64,000 nt of DNA from Leptospira ognonensis. GTDB taxonomy: Bacteria > Spirochaetota > Leptospiria > Leptospirales > Leptospiraceae. Every line of letters begins with the position of its first letter. The first letter of the stretch is position 1. Of this stretch, positions 1 through 9,178 are shown piece after piece. Where the stretch lies: contig NZ_RQGD01000034.1 in assembly GCF_004770745.1 (NCBI RefSeq), forward strand, positions 186,001 through 250,000, given 5' to 3'. The translations under genes and the position numbers were made by a program. Under the pieces are notes generated by a model that was not told the origin of the DNA, searched no databases, and saw only the letters and a list, made by a program, of their open reading frames with translations.

Positions 1-1322
1 TTGATCAGAATGGAGATGGAAAAACCAAACGAAATCAGAAGAATGAGTAGTACCATCAAAATTGATTTAGTTTTTTTGTTTTCCCAATTCGATAAAGGAA
101 GATTTATGACGGACACAAAAATCGACATGAGCGCAAATTTATGTAAATTATCCCATTCGTTGATTTGTTTGAAAGTAAAGAGCAACGGAAATCCAAAACA
201 AATACCGAAGGAGACAATTTTGTAGATGGATGAAATTTTAATATTTTTCCTTAAGAGTGAGATCAGTAAAAAAGAATATATAAATACTAATGGTCCGCTC
301 AATCGAAAATATTCCAAGATCGATTCCCAAGATTTGTTAAATACGAGAATTTGAACGGGATCATATTCCGGTCCGCTCATCGTCGCACTCGGGACTACTT
401 TAGAAAGGAGGAGCGCAAGGAGCAGGAAAAAAATATATTTTGATAGCTCAATGATCGTGTAACGCGAGAATACTACCTTCTGTTCATATAAGAGAGAAAC
501 AACTAAGGTAACGAACAAAATCAAAAGAAATACTGAGAATACACTCGCATTTGCTGTAATCTGAAACATCACCAAACAAAATGCTATAAAAATGAAACGA
601 AAATTTCTATTAAAAATGCCCTTCGAAAATAGAAAAACAAGCAAAACGGGTGTTATATATCCGAGAGGCCACGAATTGGATGAAAAATATTCGAGTAAAT
701 GAATATATTCATACCATCCTTGCAATTCTCCATAATTTTGAATAAAGCCGTTTCTCGGGAAACTGCTTGCAGTTAAGAGTAAAATAGAGACGAAAAAAAT
801 TCCCAGTCTCCCTGGATTCAAAATATTAACTGTTGTAAGAATGAGTAAATTTAAGTTAAAAACGAAGAAGAGGAAAGAAAAATAAATACCATCAACCGCG
901 GATAAATGGAGACTTTTTGCCAGAAGGCCAGAGTATAAAATAAAGCCTTGGTGGTAGTTTGCAGGGAATTCTGGAAATCCTGTAAACGAGACAGGGAATC
1001 GTTGGTCCATGATTTGCGAAGTTAGGTGGATCAGATTCGTCGGACAGTGCCCGTCAAAGAATCCAGGATTAATCCTTCCTCCAAATATGTAGGTGAGCGC
1101 AGCACTCAAAGTAAAGACGAGAAGTGGATTTCCTGAATTCGCTGGTTTGAGTTTTTTTAAAAAACGAGAGAGTAATATTTTAGAAAAGAGAATGGAGAAG
1201 AAAAAGGCAAATATGATTTTAGTTGGAAAATCGAATCCGACTTGCGAAATTCCAATCGCGATGAATTGAAAGCACAATAGAAAAAAGTTAAAGGAAAAGA
1301 GACTTCTATATAGAATACCCAT
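1..1322 (-). CDS. Large polytopic membrane protein, N-terminal 440 residues (runs off the left edge)
   Basis: The minus frame is open from the ATG at 1322 down to base 1, with an in-frame TGA four codons upstream of that ATG, so this is the true N-terminal end of a gene cut by the window. The translation begins MGILYRSLFSFNFF and is a chain of about ten hydrophobic segments separated by short loops, with an extramembrane patch (GGRINPGFFDGHCPTNL) near residue 85. The layout resembles integral membrane glycosyltransferase or mannosyltransferase-like proteins, but I see no diagnostic catalytic motif, so no function is assigned. Transcription runs leftwards, in the same direction as glyA, after a 167-base gap. 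Confidence 0.8.
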   Translation of the reverse strand, partial: MGILYRSLFSFNFFLLCFQFIAIGISQVGFDFPTKIIFAFFFSILFSKILLSRFLKKLKPANSGNPLLVFTLSAALTYIFGGRINPGFFDGHCPTNLIHLTSQIMDQRFPVSFTGFPEFPANYHQGFILYSGLLAKSLHLSAVDGIYFSFLFFVFNLNLLILTTVNILNPGRLGIFFVSILLLTASSFPRNGFIQNYGELQGWYEYIHLLEYFSSNSWPLGYITPVLLVFLFSKGIFNRNFRFIFIAFCLVMFQITANASVFSVFLLILFVTLVVSLLYEQKVVFSRYTIIELSKYIFFLLLALLLSKVVPSATMSGPEYDPVQILVFNKSWESILEYFRLSGPLVFIYSFLLISLLRKNIKISSIYKIVSFGICFGFPLLFTFKQINEWDNLHKFALMSIFVSVINLPLSNWENKKTKSILMVLLILLISFGFSISILI

Positions 1323-1444
1323 AGACAGATGTCAAAATTACATATTTCCTATCCCAATGCAATCAAAGTTAAAGGATTCCGAATTGGCAAAAAAAATACT
1401 GCCTCAGAAAGGAAGGACTTACGACTCTTGCGGGAAAACAAGAT

Positions 1445-1467
1445 CCCTAACCCTCTCCGGATTAGGG
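1445..1467 (-). terminator. Weak hairpin downstream of glyA
   Basis: A 6-bp inverted repeat (CCCTAA at 1445-1450, TTAGGG at 1462-1467) lies just past the glyA stop. Read on the minus strand it is followed by ATCTTGTTTT, a poor U-tract. It may end the rhomboid-lipoate ligase-glyA operon, but the stem is short. Confidence 0.35.
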
Positions 1468-1489
1468 CAAACATTTTCAAAGTTATCTG

Positions 1490-2737
1490 TTAGTCGAGTC
1501 TGAATTTGTTCATTGGAAATCCTTTTGTGATTTCCAAAACTCCTGCCTTCACTTTGTTTTTCCATGTATCGTCACCAAAATGGTCAAGAAAATCGCAGAT
1601 TAAATTTGCCACCTTTTCAATTTCGGCGTCTTTAAGTCCACGGGTAGTGAGAGCTGGTGTTCCGAGTCGAATCCCGGATGCCACAGCCGGAGGGTTTTTA
1701 TCAAACGGGATCGCATTTTTATTCACAGTGATTCCGACAGCATCGAGACCATCGGCAGCATCACGGCCAGTCAGACCTTTGACGGAGACATCGAGTAACA
1801 CCAAATGGTTGTCAGTCCCACCAGAGATAACTCTGTATCCTCGCTTTTGAAAGATTTCGGCAAGGATCTTAGCATTTTTAACGACTTGTTTAATATAGGT
1901 TTTGAATTCTGGCTGTAAGGCCTCGCCAAAAGCGACGGCTTTTGCTGCTATCACGTGCATTAGGGGTCCACCTTGGATACCAGGGAACACACGCGAGTTT
2001 AAGATTTTTTCATGTTCTGTTTGAGATAGGATGAGTCCACCTCTTGGCCCACGTAAGGTTTTGTGAGTGGTCGTTGTGACAAAATCACACAGTCCGATAG
2101 GAGTAGGGTGTTCGCCTGCCACCACCAAACCAGAGATATGTGCGATGTCTGCCATGATTTTGGCGCCAATCGAATCCGCTATTTCCCGAAACTTAGCGAA
2201 ATCAATAATACGGGGGTAGGCAGAGGCTCCAACGACAATAAGCTTCGGTTTGTGTTCTTTTGCTAGTTTTGCAACTTCTGCATAATCAATCGTTTCTTCT
2301 TTTTCTGTAACACCATAAGGGATCGGTCGATAATACTTTCCACTGATGTTTACCGCAGAACCATGAGTTAAGTGACCACCGTGGGCTAGGTTCATCCCAA
2401 GAAAAGAATCTCCTGGTTCGAGTGCCGCAAGAAAAACTGCCATGTTCGCCTGTGCACCGCTATGTGGTTGGACATTGGCATACTGCGCACCAAACATTTT
2501 TTTAGCTCGTTCAATAGCTAAAGTCTCAATCGCATCTGCATTTTCGCAGCCATTATAATACCTTTTACCAGGATAGCCTTCTGCATATTTATTTGTGAGT
2601 GTGGAGTGATAGGATTCCAAGACGGCTTGTGAAACAAAGTTTTCACTAGCAATCATTTCTAGTGAATTTTCTTGTCTTTCGTCTTCGTGTTTTAATGCTT
2701 TAAAAACTTCTGGGTCTTGGTTTTGCAATATGCTCAT
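1490..2737 (-). CDS. glyA: Serine hydroxymethyltransferase
   Basis: This 415-residue protein converts serine and tetrahydrofolate to glycine and 5,10-methylene-THF in the cytoplasm, the main one-carbon source. The family signature is complete: the N-terminal [20 protein letters not shown] block, [14 protein letters not shown], the [12 protein letters not shown] region and the PLP-lysine motif [14 protein letters not shown]. Length matches the bacterial norm. The ATG overlaps the stop of the upstream lipoate ligase gene as ATGA, so the two are translationally coupled. The pairing fits glycine and one-carbon metabolism, because the glycine cleavage H protein needs lipoate; that functional link is inference. 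Confidence 0.97.
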   Translation of the reverse strand: MSILQNQDPEVFKALKHEDERQENSLEMIASENFVSQAVLESYHSTLTNKYAEGYPGKRYYNGCENADAIETLAIERAKKMFGAQYANVQPHSGAQANMAVFLAALEPGDSFLGMNLAHGGHLTHGSAVNISGKYYRPIPYGVTEKEETIDYAEVAKLAKEHKPKLIVVGASAYPRIIDFAKFREIADSIGAKIMADIAHISGLVVAGEHPTPIGLCDFVTTTTHKTLRGPRGGLILSQTEHEKILNSRVFPGIQGGPLMHVIAAKAVAFGEALQPEFKTYIKQVVKNAKILAEIFQKRGYRVISGGTDNHLVLLDVSVKGLTGRDAADGLDAVGITVNKNAIPFDKNPPAVASGIRLGTPALTTRGLKDAEIEKVANLICDFLDHFGDDTWKNKVKAGVLEITKGFPMNKFRLD

Positions 2738-3606
2738 GTCGGAATTTCTCTGTTTAAGATATAGGGTAAACTTTCGTACTTCAATTTACGAATAATTTCA
2801 GATTCTTTTAGCACCGATCTACGAAAAGAAGAAAACCCTTGGGAAAAGAAGGAAAAATCTACTTTTGGATTTGCATTATGAATTCCCAAATAGGACAGAA
2901 ATCCGTCCAAAAGGCTGCCTCCAAACGAACTCGTGTCGAAGGTGGGCGGAAGCGAGGTTAAAAAATCTCGATGTTTTCTTGCTTTGCGATACTCGGGCTC
3001 TTCGGGTGGATGAAGAAGGAGTCCTGATACTTTATCAATCAATGCTTCTTCCAAAATCAAGGTTCCGTGCTGAACGATACAATTTTTTTTTCGAAATTGT
3101 GCATTCCCCGAAATCTTTTTTAAAACACCACCATCGGAAACCGTGATATCAGATTTACCGTTAGAACCAGCAGATATCAGTTGTTTGCTAAGAGCGGACG
3201 TTACAAGGCCAAGTAAGATTTGATACGAATCCTTTACCGCAAAAAGTTCCATTCTTTTCTCTAGATTAACATAGATGGAGTAGTTAATATTCCCCGTCGG
3301 ATTTTGGAATACCGTCCCTCCACCACTCGCACGACGTGCCAGAAAAACAATCTCCTCGTCTTTTGGATATTTGAGTAGGTTTCCAGAAGTGATGCGCGAT
3401 CGAAAAGCACTGATTACCTGTGGTGCGATCGTAAGCTCTGGATTTTCTGAAAGCCCTAGAACAATGGTACGTGGATTTTTCCAGAGGCGAATCCCACCAA
3501 TTAAGTCGTGTTTTACTAGATGGAGAGAAATGGCCTCTTCGATCGCCAGATTGGAGTATGGCGATCTTATTTTGCAAACCGGAAAATAAAATACTCCTTC
3601 GTTCAC
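2734..3606 (-). CDS. Lipoate-protein ligase / octanoyltransferase family protein (LplA/LipM type)
   Basis: The 290-residue protein carries a BPL/LPL catalytic domain, which attaches lipoate or octanoate to a lysine of lipoyl domains (E2 subunits, GcvH). Diagnostic features are [12 protein letters not shown], the substrate pocket loop of this family, followed by [12 protein letters not shown] and HGTLIL, which correspond to the SGxAxR-K-HG segment carrying the catalytic lysine. Start is GTG at 3606, overlapping the stop of the rhomboid gene; its own stop overlaps glyA. LplA, LipM and LipL share these motifs, so the exact reaction (free lipoate ligation versus octanoyl transfer) is not decided here. 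SucB, encoded at 47771, is a plausible substrate. Confidence 0.85.
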   Translation of the reverse strand: MNEGVFYFPVCKIRSPYSNLAIEEAISLHLVKHDLIGGIRLWKNPRTIVLGLSENPELTIAPQVISAFRSRITSGNLLKYPKDEEIVFLARRASGGGTVFQNPTGNINYSIYVNLEKRMELFAVKDSYQILLGLVTSALSKQLISAGSNGKSDITVSDGGVLKKISGNAQFRKKNCIVQHGTLILEEALIDKVSGLLLHPPEEPEYRKARKHRDFLTSLPPTFDTSSFGGSLLDGFLSYLGIHNANPKVDFSFFSQGFSSFRRSVLKESEIIRKLKYESLPYILNREIPT

Positions 3607-4424
3607 TCGTTGAAGTATTTTTGGGAGGCATCATTTAGAAATTTTTTTTCGCTCCGAGACAGACTGTTCATACCATCTTTCGAAATTTTTTCTAAAAGCT
3701 CATCTACTCTTTTTTTTGCATTCTCTCCTTTATACATTTCAGCTTGGTATCTTTGGAAGCGCCTCTTTTGCAAATAACGAGAAAGAGACCAGCCAGAAGA
3801 TTTGGAAGCGCCTTGCCAGCCATGGTAGAGTTTAATCAAAACGAAAGCTCCAAGGATCCCACCTAAATGAGCCATATGTGCAATGTGTCCACCTTGTGAA
3901 AAAACGATCATGAGCATGAGGATCATCACAAAATATTTTGCCTTTAGCGGAAAAATGAGCATGAATATGATTTCCCGGTTTGGCCACAAAAAGGCATATG
4001 CTGCAAGGAGTCCAAATGTAGCACCACTAGCGCCAAGTACCATTCCCTGTGGAAATCCCAAAACCGAGGCAATCACAGTAACCACCCCTCCCATAAAGGC
4101 ACAAAAAAAATAAAATTTCAAAAAGGCTCTTTCTCCATATTGGGATTCGATTTCAGAGCCAAACATCCATAAGGTGAGCATATTCATAAGGAGATGCATA
4201 ATATCGCCATGTAGAAAGGAATACGTCACAAGTTGCCAAACAAAACCTTGTAGCACAGCCTCCGAGCGTAATGCAAAAAACCCTTCAATCATGTTTGTTT
4301 TTAAAACAGTTTGTGAGAGAAATTGTGCTACAAAAATAACGCTATTGATGATGAGAAGGCTACGAACAACCGGAGTCAGTTCCGGTCCGAATCTAAGCTG
4401 GTATCCTGGGTTACGAGGGGGCAT
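3603..4424 (-). CDS. Rhomboid-family intramembrane serine protease
   Basis: A 273-residue membrane protein with about six transmembrane helices. The rhomboid catalytic dyad is visible: GASGATFGLL (serine near residue 132) and HMAHLGGILGAF (histidine near 183). WMFGSEIE and GSEIESQYG match the conserved loop 1 region before the first catalytic helix. Rhomboids cleave transmembrane substrates within the bilayer. I chose the ATG at 4424 (MPPRNPGYQLRFG); the longer reading up to 4535 would run into the divergent hydrolase gene and adds no rhomboid sequence. A charged 70-residue cytoplasmic tail follows the last helix. The gene is first in the operon with the lipoate ligase and glyA. Confidence 0.9.
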   Translation of the reverse strand: MPPRNPGYQLRFGPELTPVVRSLLIINSVIFVAQFLSQTVLKTNMIEGFFALRSEAVLQGFVWQLVTYSFLHGDIMHLLMNMLTLWMFGSEIESQYGERAFLKFYFFCAFMGGVVTVIASVLGFPQGMVLGASGATFGLLAAYAFLWPNREIIFMLIFPLKAKYFVMILMLMIVFSQGGHIAHMAHLGGILGAFVLIKLYHGWQGASKSSGWSLSRYLQKRRFQRYQAEMYKGENAKKRVDELLEKISKDGMNSLSRSEKKFLNDASQKYFNE

Positions 4425-4443
4425 ATTTTCAAGATCGTAAATC

Positions 4444-5436
4444 TTGAGTGACAAGGAAAGTCGATTTCCAAGAATCGAGGAAGTGATCGTACAACTATTT
4501 GGGGTTCGTGGATCGATCGCCGCCCCTCTCCGCAATCAGGACTATCGGAATAAAATCCTAGATATTGTGTCTCTTTATCAGAGACTTGGGGAGAACATAT
4601 CCCCTGAAAAATTTTGGAAATCACTCCCATACCATCTCAAATTTGTCACAGGTAGCGATACTACGTGTGTCACAGTGACGGACTCGAATGGTGAGATCTA
4701 TATCCTGGATATGGGCACAGGGATTCGTAATGTAGGGGACAACCTCATCCAATCCTATTTTAAAAATCCATCAGTCACAAAAGTGAATCTTTTTGTCACT
4801 CATACGCACTGGGATCACATCCAAGGTTTGCCTTTCTTTAAGCCGATTTACTTTCCCGATTTCCATTTGAAATTTCATTCTCCGTATTCCGATTTGGAAA
4901 AAAGGCTCGGGGTGCAACAAGGTCCCGAATTTTTTCCAGTGAGTTTTGCTTCCGTGGGCTGTAAAAAAGAATTCAAATACTTCACTCCTGGGGAAACGCT
5001 CTCCTTTGCTAACGGGTTAACGGTAGAATGTTACCCTCTCCGCCATCCAGGTGGTTCTTGTGCTTATAAGTTTACGACCAAAGAAGGAAAGGTTTTTATC
5101 TTTGCTACCGATGCGGAATTTACTGGCCAAGATATGGAGCTCATCCACGAATCTTCTGCTTTCTTCAAGGACGCCGATCTTCTCATACTCGATGCCCAAT
5201 ACACCTTAGATGAATCCTTTTCAAAGTTTGATTGGGGTCATACTTCTTATACGATGGCTGTCAATTGCGCCACATCTTGGAACATAAAAAATTTAGTGCT
5301 AACACACCATGAACCATCTTATTCCGATCAAAAAATTTATGAAATTTTTGACGCCGCCAAAGAACACAAACGGTTGCTTGGTGGGCATAAACTAAAAATA
5401 CATCTCGCACGGGAAGGTCTTAGATTTCATCTCTAA
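4444..5436 (+). CDS. MBL-fold metallo-hydrolase
   Basis: The protein has a metallo-beta-lactamase fold with a complete zinc site: HTHWDHIQG (HxHxDH), HPGGSCAYKF, FATDAEF and LTHHEPSYSD. The N-terminal LFGVRGSIAAP motif is typical of the PhnP/RNase Z-like phosphodiesterase branch, so a phosphodiester substrate is likely, but the substrate is unknown. The annotated start is TTG at 4444, only 19 bases from the divergent rhomboid start and without a clear ribosome site. A GTG at 4483, just ahead of IVQLFGVRG, is an alternative that would better fit the usual family N-terminus. The gene sits 15 bases before PBP1A and may be cotranscribed with it. Confidence 0.85.
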   Translation: MSDKESRFPRIEEVIVQLFGVRGSIAAPLRNQDYRNKILDIVSLYQRLGENISPEKFWKSLPYHLKFVTGSDTTCVTVTDSNGEIYILDMGTGIRNVGDNLIQSYFKNPSVTKVNLFVTHTHWDHIQGLPFFKPIYFPDFHLKFHSPYSDLEKRLGVQQGPEFFPVSFASVGCKKEFKYFTPGETLSFANGLTVECYPLRHPGGSCAYKFTTKEGKVFIFATDAEFTGQDMELIHESSAFFKDADLLILDAQYTLDESFSKFDWGHTSYTMAVNCATSWNIKNLVLTHHEPSYSDQKIYEIFDAAKEHKRLLGGHKLKIHLAREGLRFHL

Positions 5437-5451
5437 ACCTATCTAAATTTT

Positions 5452-7872
5452 ATGAACCCAGAAAAAATATTAAAAATCACTTTAAATTCCTTATTCGTTT
5501 CCTCTCTTCTTGGAGGATTGTTTTTTGGTTATATTCTCTCGGAAGTAAACCAAGGAAAAGAATTACAAAAATTATCCTCCTACCAACCAACGACACCTAC
5601 GAAACTGTATGATTCCAATGGCGTCCTTTTTGCCGAACTCTATCGACATAAACAAGAACTTCTCAAATACCAAGACATCCCACCTCATGTGATCCAAGCA
5701 TTCCTTAGCGTAGAGGATGATAATTTTTTTAATCACTTTGGCATTGATTTTATGGCCATTGCGAGAGCTGCCATTAAAAACGTGTTAGCTGGTAGAATTG
5801 TGCAGGGTGGGTCTACGCTCACACAACAATTAGCGAAAACAATCCTACAAGAACGAAAAAAGACCTTCGCCCGAAAATTTTTAGAGGCGCTCCTCACCCT
5901 ACAAATCGAACAGGAATACACAAAAGAAGAAATTCTAGAAATCTATTTCAATTTGATTTATCTCGGTCATGGAACTACTGGTCTTTCTTCAGCTGCCAAT
6001 GTTTACTTTCAAAAAGATGTGCGGGACCTAGACCTTGCCGAGGCAGCACTCCTCGCTCGTTTGCCGAAGGCACCTGTAAACTACTCACCGTTTAAAAATC
6101 CCATGGAAGCAAAGAATGCCCATTTGATGGTTCTTGGTCTGATGGCAAAAAACGGTTTTGTACCTAAAGAAAACGTAAAAGTTATCCACGAAGAATTTTG
6201 GAATCGCTACTGGCCTGTTGTCATCACTCAGTCACCATCCCGCTCTACCTGGGGTGCAAAACTGAACCGCGCCCCGCATTTCACAGAATGGGTTAGACAA
6301 ATATTAGAGAAAGAAGTAGGTGAGGAGGCAGTCTACACAGGTGGATTGAGGGTTTATACGACTCTTGATGTGAGAAAACAAGAAATTGCCGAAGAAGAAC
6401 TTAGAAATGCTCTCATTGTTCAGGATAAATATGCTTTCGGTGCTAATTTTCGTTATGCGGGACGTGCCGATAGATCGCTTGTTTCTCTTTACAATTTACT
6501 TGGATCGGTTTTCCCTGTTGGTGTTCCCTTTATTACGAACCTTGATGACAGGCAGGTATTCCGACTCGAGTTAGAAAAAGAAATGGCACCTGCACTTGAA
6601 TTACTCACTGCATTTGTTCCCTCTGAGAATGAAAATGCAGCCGTCAAAGAATTCCGTAGGTCCTCACTGGTATTTTCCTCTAATTTACATGTTGAAGGTG
6701 CTATCGTTACCATAGACCACCAAACAGGATACATACAGACTATGGTTGGTGGGTCTCGTTTTACACCAAAGAATCAGTTCAATCGTGCCATGTCTGCACG
6801 GCGTCAAACAGGCTCTGCTTTCAAACCGATTGTATATGCCGCCGCAATCAATAACCGATCTGTTGGTTCGGGGACAGGTATCATGGATGCCCCATTAACC
6901 ACCCTTACCGAAGAGGGAGATGGGTATTCCCCTCAGGACATTTCAGGTGACTTTCGTGGTATGGTGCCACTCTCTCGCGCCCTTTCTCTTTCTTTAAATA
7001 TCGTATCCGTTCAGGTACTCATGCGCACGGGAACGGATGCCGTCATTGATTTTGCCTCTCGCGTGACAAAAACAGGAAAAGCAAGATTTCCTACAGGTCC
7101 TGCACTCGCGCTTGGTGTGGCAGAATTAACGCCATATGAAATGGCAGTCGCGTATTCCATTATGGCGAACAAAGGAAAAGATGTGATTCCGTTTAGCGTT
7201 CGTTATGTTCTAAATCAAAGTGGTTCAGTCATTTACAATCGAGAAAAACAAGTGCAAGAAGAACTTGCCGAAGAAGCAAAAAATGGGTCGATCCAAGTCA
7301 TCCCGGAATCGACCGCTTATATCATTAAGCAGATGTTAATTGGTGTGGCTACGGGAGGAACGCCGACAGCGGCACTTCGGGATGCTGACAAGGGAAATTA
7401 CAAAGGTGAGTCTGGAGGAAAGACAGGATCCACCTCTTCGTACACGAATGTTTGGTACTGTGGGTTCGATCCGAAGTACACGACCGTTGTATGGATGGGA
7501 TTCGATAAATCCTCCCTTTCTCTTGGCCAAGGCACCACCGCCGCCGGAGTGGCAGCACCGATTTGGGGGAAATTGTACTCTCGCTGGTATAACGGCGGTC
7601 CTTATCCGAGTTTTTACCCGAACGGGAAAGCCGATGAAATACCAGCAGATGTCGTGAAAGGTGCCACCTGCTCTTTTAACGGGCTCACTCCGGGTCCGAA
7701 TTGCCCGCTCACTGGAAATTTATTCTTAAAACCCATTACGATTGCGGGTCGCACCCTTTCCGTGCCAGGAAGCCGTCAGTGTGACGGGGAACGAGACCAT
7801 TTTCGGTCCATGGACCTGAAAGATTTCCTCCAACGCGAATTGGAAATCACGGATGATGAATTAAAACGATGA
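5452..7872 (+). CDS. mrcA: Penicillin-binding protein 1A (bifunctional class A PBP)
   Basis: The 806-residue bifunctional peptidoglycan synthase polymerises lipid II and cross-links stem peptides in the periplasm. It has one N-terminal transmembrane helix (about residues 9-30), then a GT51 domain with [12 protein letters not shown] (catalytic Glu88), [12 protein letters not shown] and the EILEIYFN motif. The transpeptidase domain has the SxxK motif in TGSAFKP (Ser about 456), SLSLN as the SxN element and KTGST near residue 657. Length is normal for PBP1A with the interdomain OB-like segment. A strong hairpin begins six bases after the TGA stop. Confidence 0.95.
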   Translation: MNPEKILKITLNSLFVSSLLGGLFFGYILSEVNQGKELQKLSSYQPTTPTKLYDSNGVLFAELYRHKQELLKYQDIPPHVIQAFLSVEDDNFFNHFGIDFMAIARAAIKNVLAGRIVQGGSTLTQQLAKTILQERKKTFARKFLEALLTLQIEQEYTKEEILEIYFNLIYLGHGTTGLSSAANVYFQKDVRDLDLAEAALLARLPKAPVNYSPFKNPMEAKNAHLMVLGLMAKNGFVPKENVKVIHEEFWNRYWPVVITQSPSRSTWGAKLNRAPHFTEWVRQILEKEVGEEAVYTGGLRVYTTLDVRKQEIAEEELRNALIVQDKYAFGANFRYAGRADRSLVSLYNLLGSVFPVGVPFITNLDDRQVFRLELEKEMAPALELLTAFVPSENENAAVKEFRRSSLVFSSNLHVEGAIVTIDHQTGYIQTMVGGSRFTPKNQFNRAMSARRQTGSAFKPIVYAAAINNRSVGSGTGIMDAPLTTLTEEGDGYSPQDISGDFRGMVPLSRALSLSLNIVSVQVLMRTGTDAVIDFASRVTKTGKARFPTGPALALGVAELTPYEMAVAYSIMANKGKDVIPFSVRYVLNQSGSVIYNREKQVQEELAEEAKNGSIQVIPESTAYIIKQMLIGVATGGTPTAALRDADKGNYKGESGGKTGSTSSYTNVWYCGFDPKYTTVVWMGFDKSSLSLGQGTTAAGVAAPIWGKLYSRWYNGGPYPSFYPNGKADEIPADVVKGATCSFNGLTPGPNCPLTGNLFLKPITIAGRTLSVPGSRQCDGERDHFRSMDLKDFLQRELEITDDELKR

Positions 7873-7878
7873 TTTATG

Positions 7879-7917
7879 CGACCAATTGTGCAGATTCTGT
7901 ACACTTGGTCGTTATTT
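7879..7917 (+). terminator. Long hairpin terminator after PBP1A
   Basis: CGACCAA (7879-7885) pairs with TTGGTCG (7905-7911), and after one T/C mismatch TGTGCAG (7887-7893) pairs with CTGTACA (7897-7903, one G-U) around an ATT loop. The tail is TTATTT. A 14-bp stem directly behind the mrcA stop is best read as a rho-independent terminator, although the U-tract is interrupted. Confidence 0.75.
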
Positions 7918-7972
7918 AAGCAAACTACCTTCTCGAAAGGGGCAGGAAAGCACTTTTAAACACAACTTAACT

Positions 7973-7987
7973 TGGCACGCTAATTGC
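7973..7987 (+). promoter_or_regulatory. Sigma-54 (-24/-12) promoter for the small exported protein at 8025
   Basis: TGGCAC (7973-7978), a 5-base spacer and TTGC (7984-7987) match the sigma-54 consensus TGGCAC-N5-TTGC exactly. The predicted transcript starts near 7998 and carries a short leader hairpin (AGAAGC/GCTTCT, 8000-8014) immediately ahead of the CGGAGG ribosome site at 8015-8020. Expression should therefore need RpoN and an AAA+ activator; no activator binding site was identified upstream. Confidence 0.8.
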
Positions 7988-8024
7988 AATATATCATCCA
8001 GAAGCTCAGCTTCTCGGAGGATAT

Positions 8025-8459
8025 ATGAAACGAATCGCAACTCTAGCACTTCTCACTCTCACTTTTTCCCTTTCAGCAATGGAAATGAGAGAAGAAGAAG
8101 AAGTTTCTACTCTAGTAAACTCTTATGACAAGGCTACTCTCACAGAGATTTCCAATGAATTGGTCAGAATCGCATCTGGGGAAGAGCTTATGGGCGAGTT
8201 TGATCTTGCTACTTTGCATTATAAACGAGCTCTTAAAATCCGTGAATCCATTGGGCTAAAAAGCCACAAAAGTTATGCTTCTATTCTTTATCTATCGTCA
8301 AGTGCTCAGTTCCAAGCGGGCTATATCTGCGAAGCAGCAGTAGCTGCCAAAGATGCGAGTCTTGAATTTGCAAAGCATGGTTTAGACAAATTCCAAGCAA
8401 AAGCAATGACAGATCATATAACTTACGGAAAGGTTTGTGCGCAAGTGGCAATGAAGTAA
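8025..8459 (+). CDS. Small exported TPR-like protein under sigma-54 control
   Basis: This 144-residue protein has a cleavable signal peptide (MKRIATLALLTLTFSLSA, cleavage about residue 18-20) followed by an acidic stretch. Helix pairs such as EFDLATLHYKRALKIRESIG and ICEAAVAAKDASLEFAKHG resemble one or two tetratricopeptide repeats. I do not recognise a named family. The ATG has an excellent ribosome site (CGGAGG, 4-base spacing) and an exact sigma-54 promoter. It stands alone between the PBP1A terminator and a convergent gene, so it is a monocistronic, conditionally expressed periplasmic protein by inference. Confidence 0.85.
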   Translation: MKRIATLALLTLTFSLSAMEMREEEEVSTLVNSYDKATLTEISNELVRIASGEELMGEFDLATLHYKRALKIRESIGLKSHKSYASILYLSSSAQFQAGYICEAAVAAKDASLEFAKHGLDKFQAKAMTDHITYGKVCAQVAMK

Positions 8460-8506
8460 GGATTCTTATTCTAGAGATGGTTACCCGATTTTGATTCTCC
8501 CCTGGA

Positions 8507-9178
8507 TCAGTCCAACCTCCCGTAGTAATATACGTGAGGTTGGAATTCTTTTTTAGCATACTTCGCACGTATTTTTTTAAACAAAACATCTTCCAAATAA
8601 GCCTTTTTCACTTCCCAGGCGATTCCAAAATTTGCTTCCTCATAGCCAGATTCATACTGAAGATGTGCGATCGACAGATCCTTCGAGTCATAGTGATAGA
8701 GTAGTTTGTGATTAAATTCCATTTCTCGGAAAGGGATTTCTAAACATGGGTCAGATTTGAATTGATAAGGGATGCTTATTGTCGATGGAATTTCACAATC
8801 TTTCGACTTTAAGATTTCGGTCCCGAGCAAAATCCAAGAACCATTCTTTTCATAAAAGCCATGGCCCAATTTCTGTTTGATAAACTGTTTTCCCTCACGC
8901 TTCTCCTTTGAAAGGTATTTTTTTACAAATCGCTTATCGGAAGTAAGGTGGATCCATTCATAGATTTCTAATTCATGGTCCTTGGCCCCCATGGCCGATT
9001 TGTTGGTGATAGGACGAGTGTAGAGACCAATGGGTATCACTGCCTTTGTTGGATCCAAATCGGTAGGTAATACCCGTATCCAACTCATATCAGCACAGGA
9101 CATTGATATGCCACCAAGCAGAAGTATGGTGGCATTCTTTAGAGTTTTAAAATTGAAAATAAATAAAATCTTGGCCAC
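8507..9178 (-). CDS. Probable lipoprotein of unknown function, downstream of MBOAT
   Basis: A 223-residue protein starting at GTG 9178, preceded by GGAGACG as ribosome site, and overlapping the end of the MBOAT gene by 32 bases. The N-terminus is hydrophobic (TLKNATILLLGGISMSC) and the cysteine near residue 28 could serve as a relaxed spirochete lipobox, placing it at the inner or outer membrane. The rest is basic, with many aromatic residues and no motif I recognise. Coupling to the MBOAT acyltransferase suggests a shared role in surface or exported-polymer acylation, but this is inference only. Confidence 0.65.
   Translation of the reverse strand: MAKILFIFNFKTLKNATILLLGGISMSCADMSWIRVLPTDLDPTKAVIPIGLYTRPITNKSAMGAKDHELEIYEWIHLTSDKRFVKKYLSKEKREGKQFIKQKLGHGFYEKNGSWILLGTEILKSKDCEIPSTISIPYQFKSDPCLEIPFREMEFNHKLLYHYDSKDLSIAHLQYESGYEEANFGIAWEVKKAYLEDVLFKKIRAKYAKKEFQPHVYYYGRLD

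Noticed and set aside
1..225. Plus-strand 74-codon frame at the left edge
   Set aside because: It lies antisense to the continuous membrane protein frame on the minus strand, which has a clear start and hydrophobic composition.
7886..8128. Plus-strand 80-codon frame spanning the terminator and sigma-54 promoter
   Set aside because: It covers the terminator and promoter and has low-complexity, unsupported composition; the frame at 8025 has the signal peptide and ribosome site.
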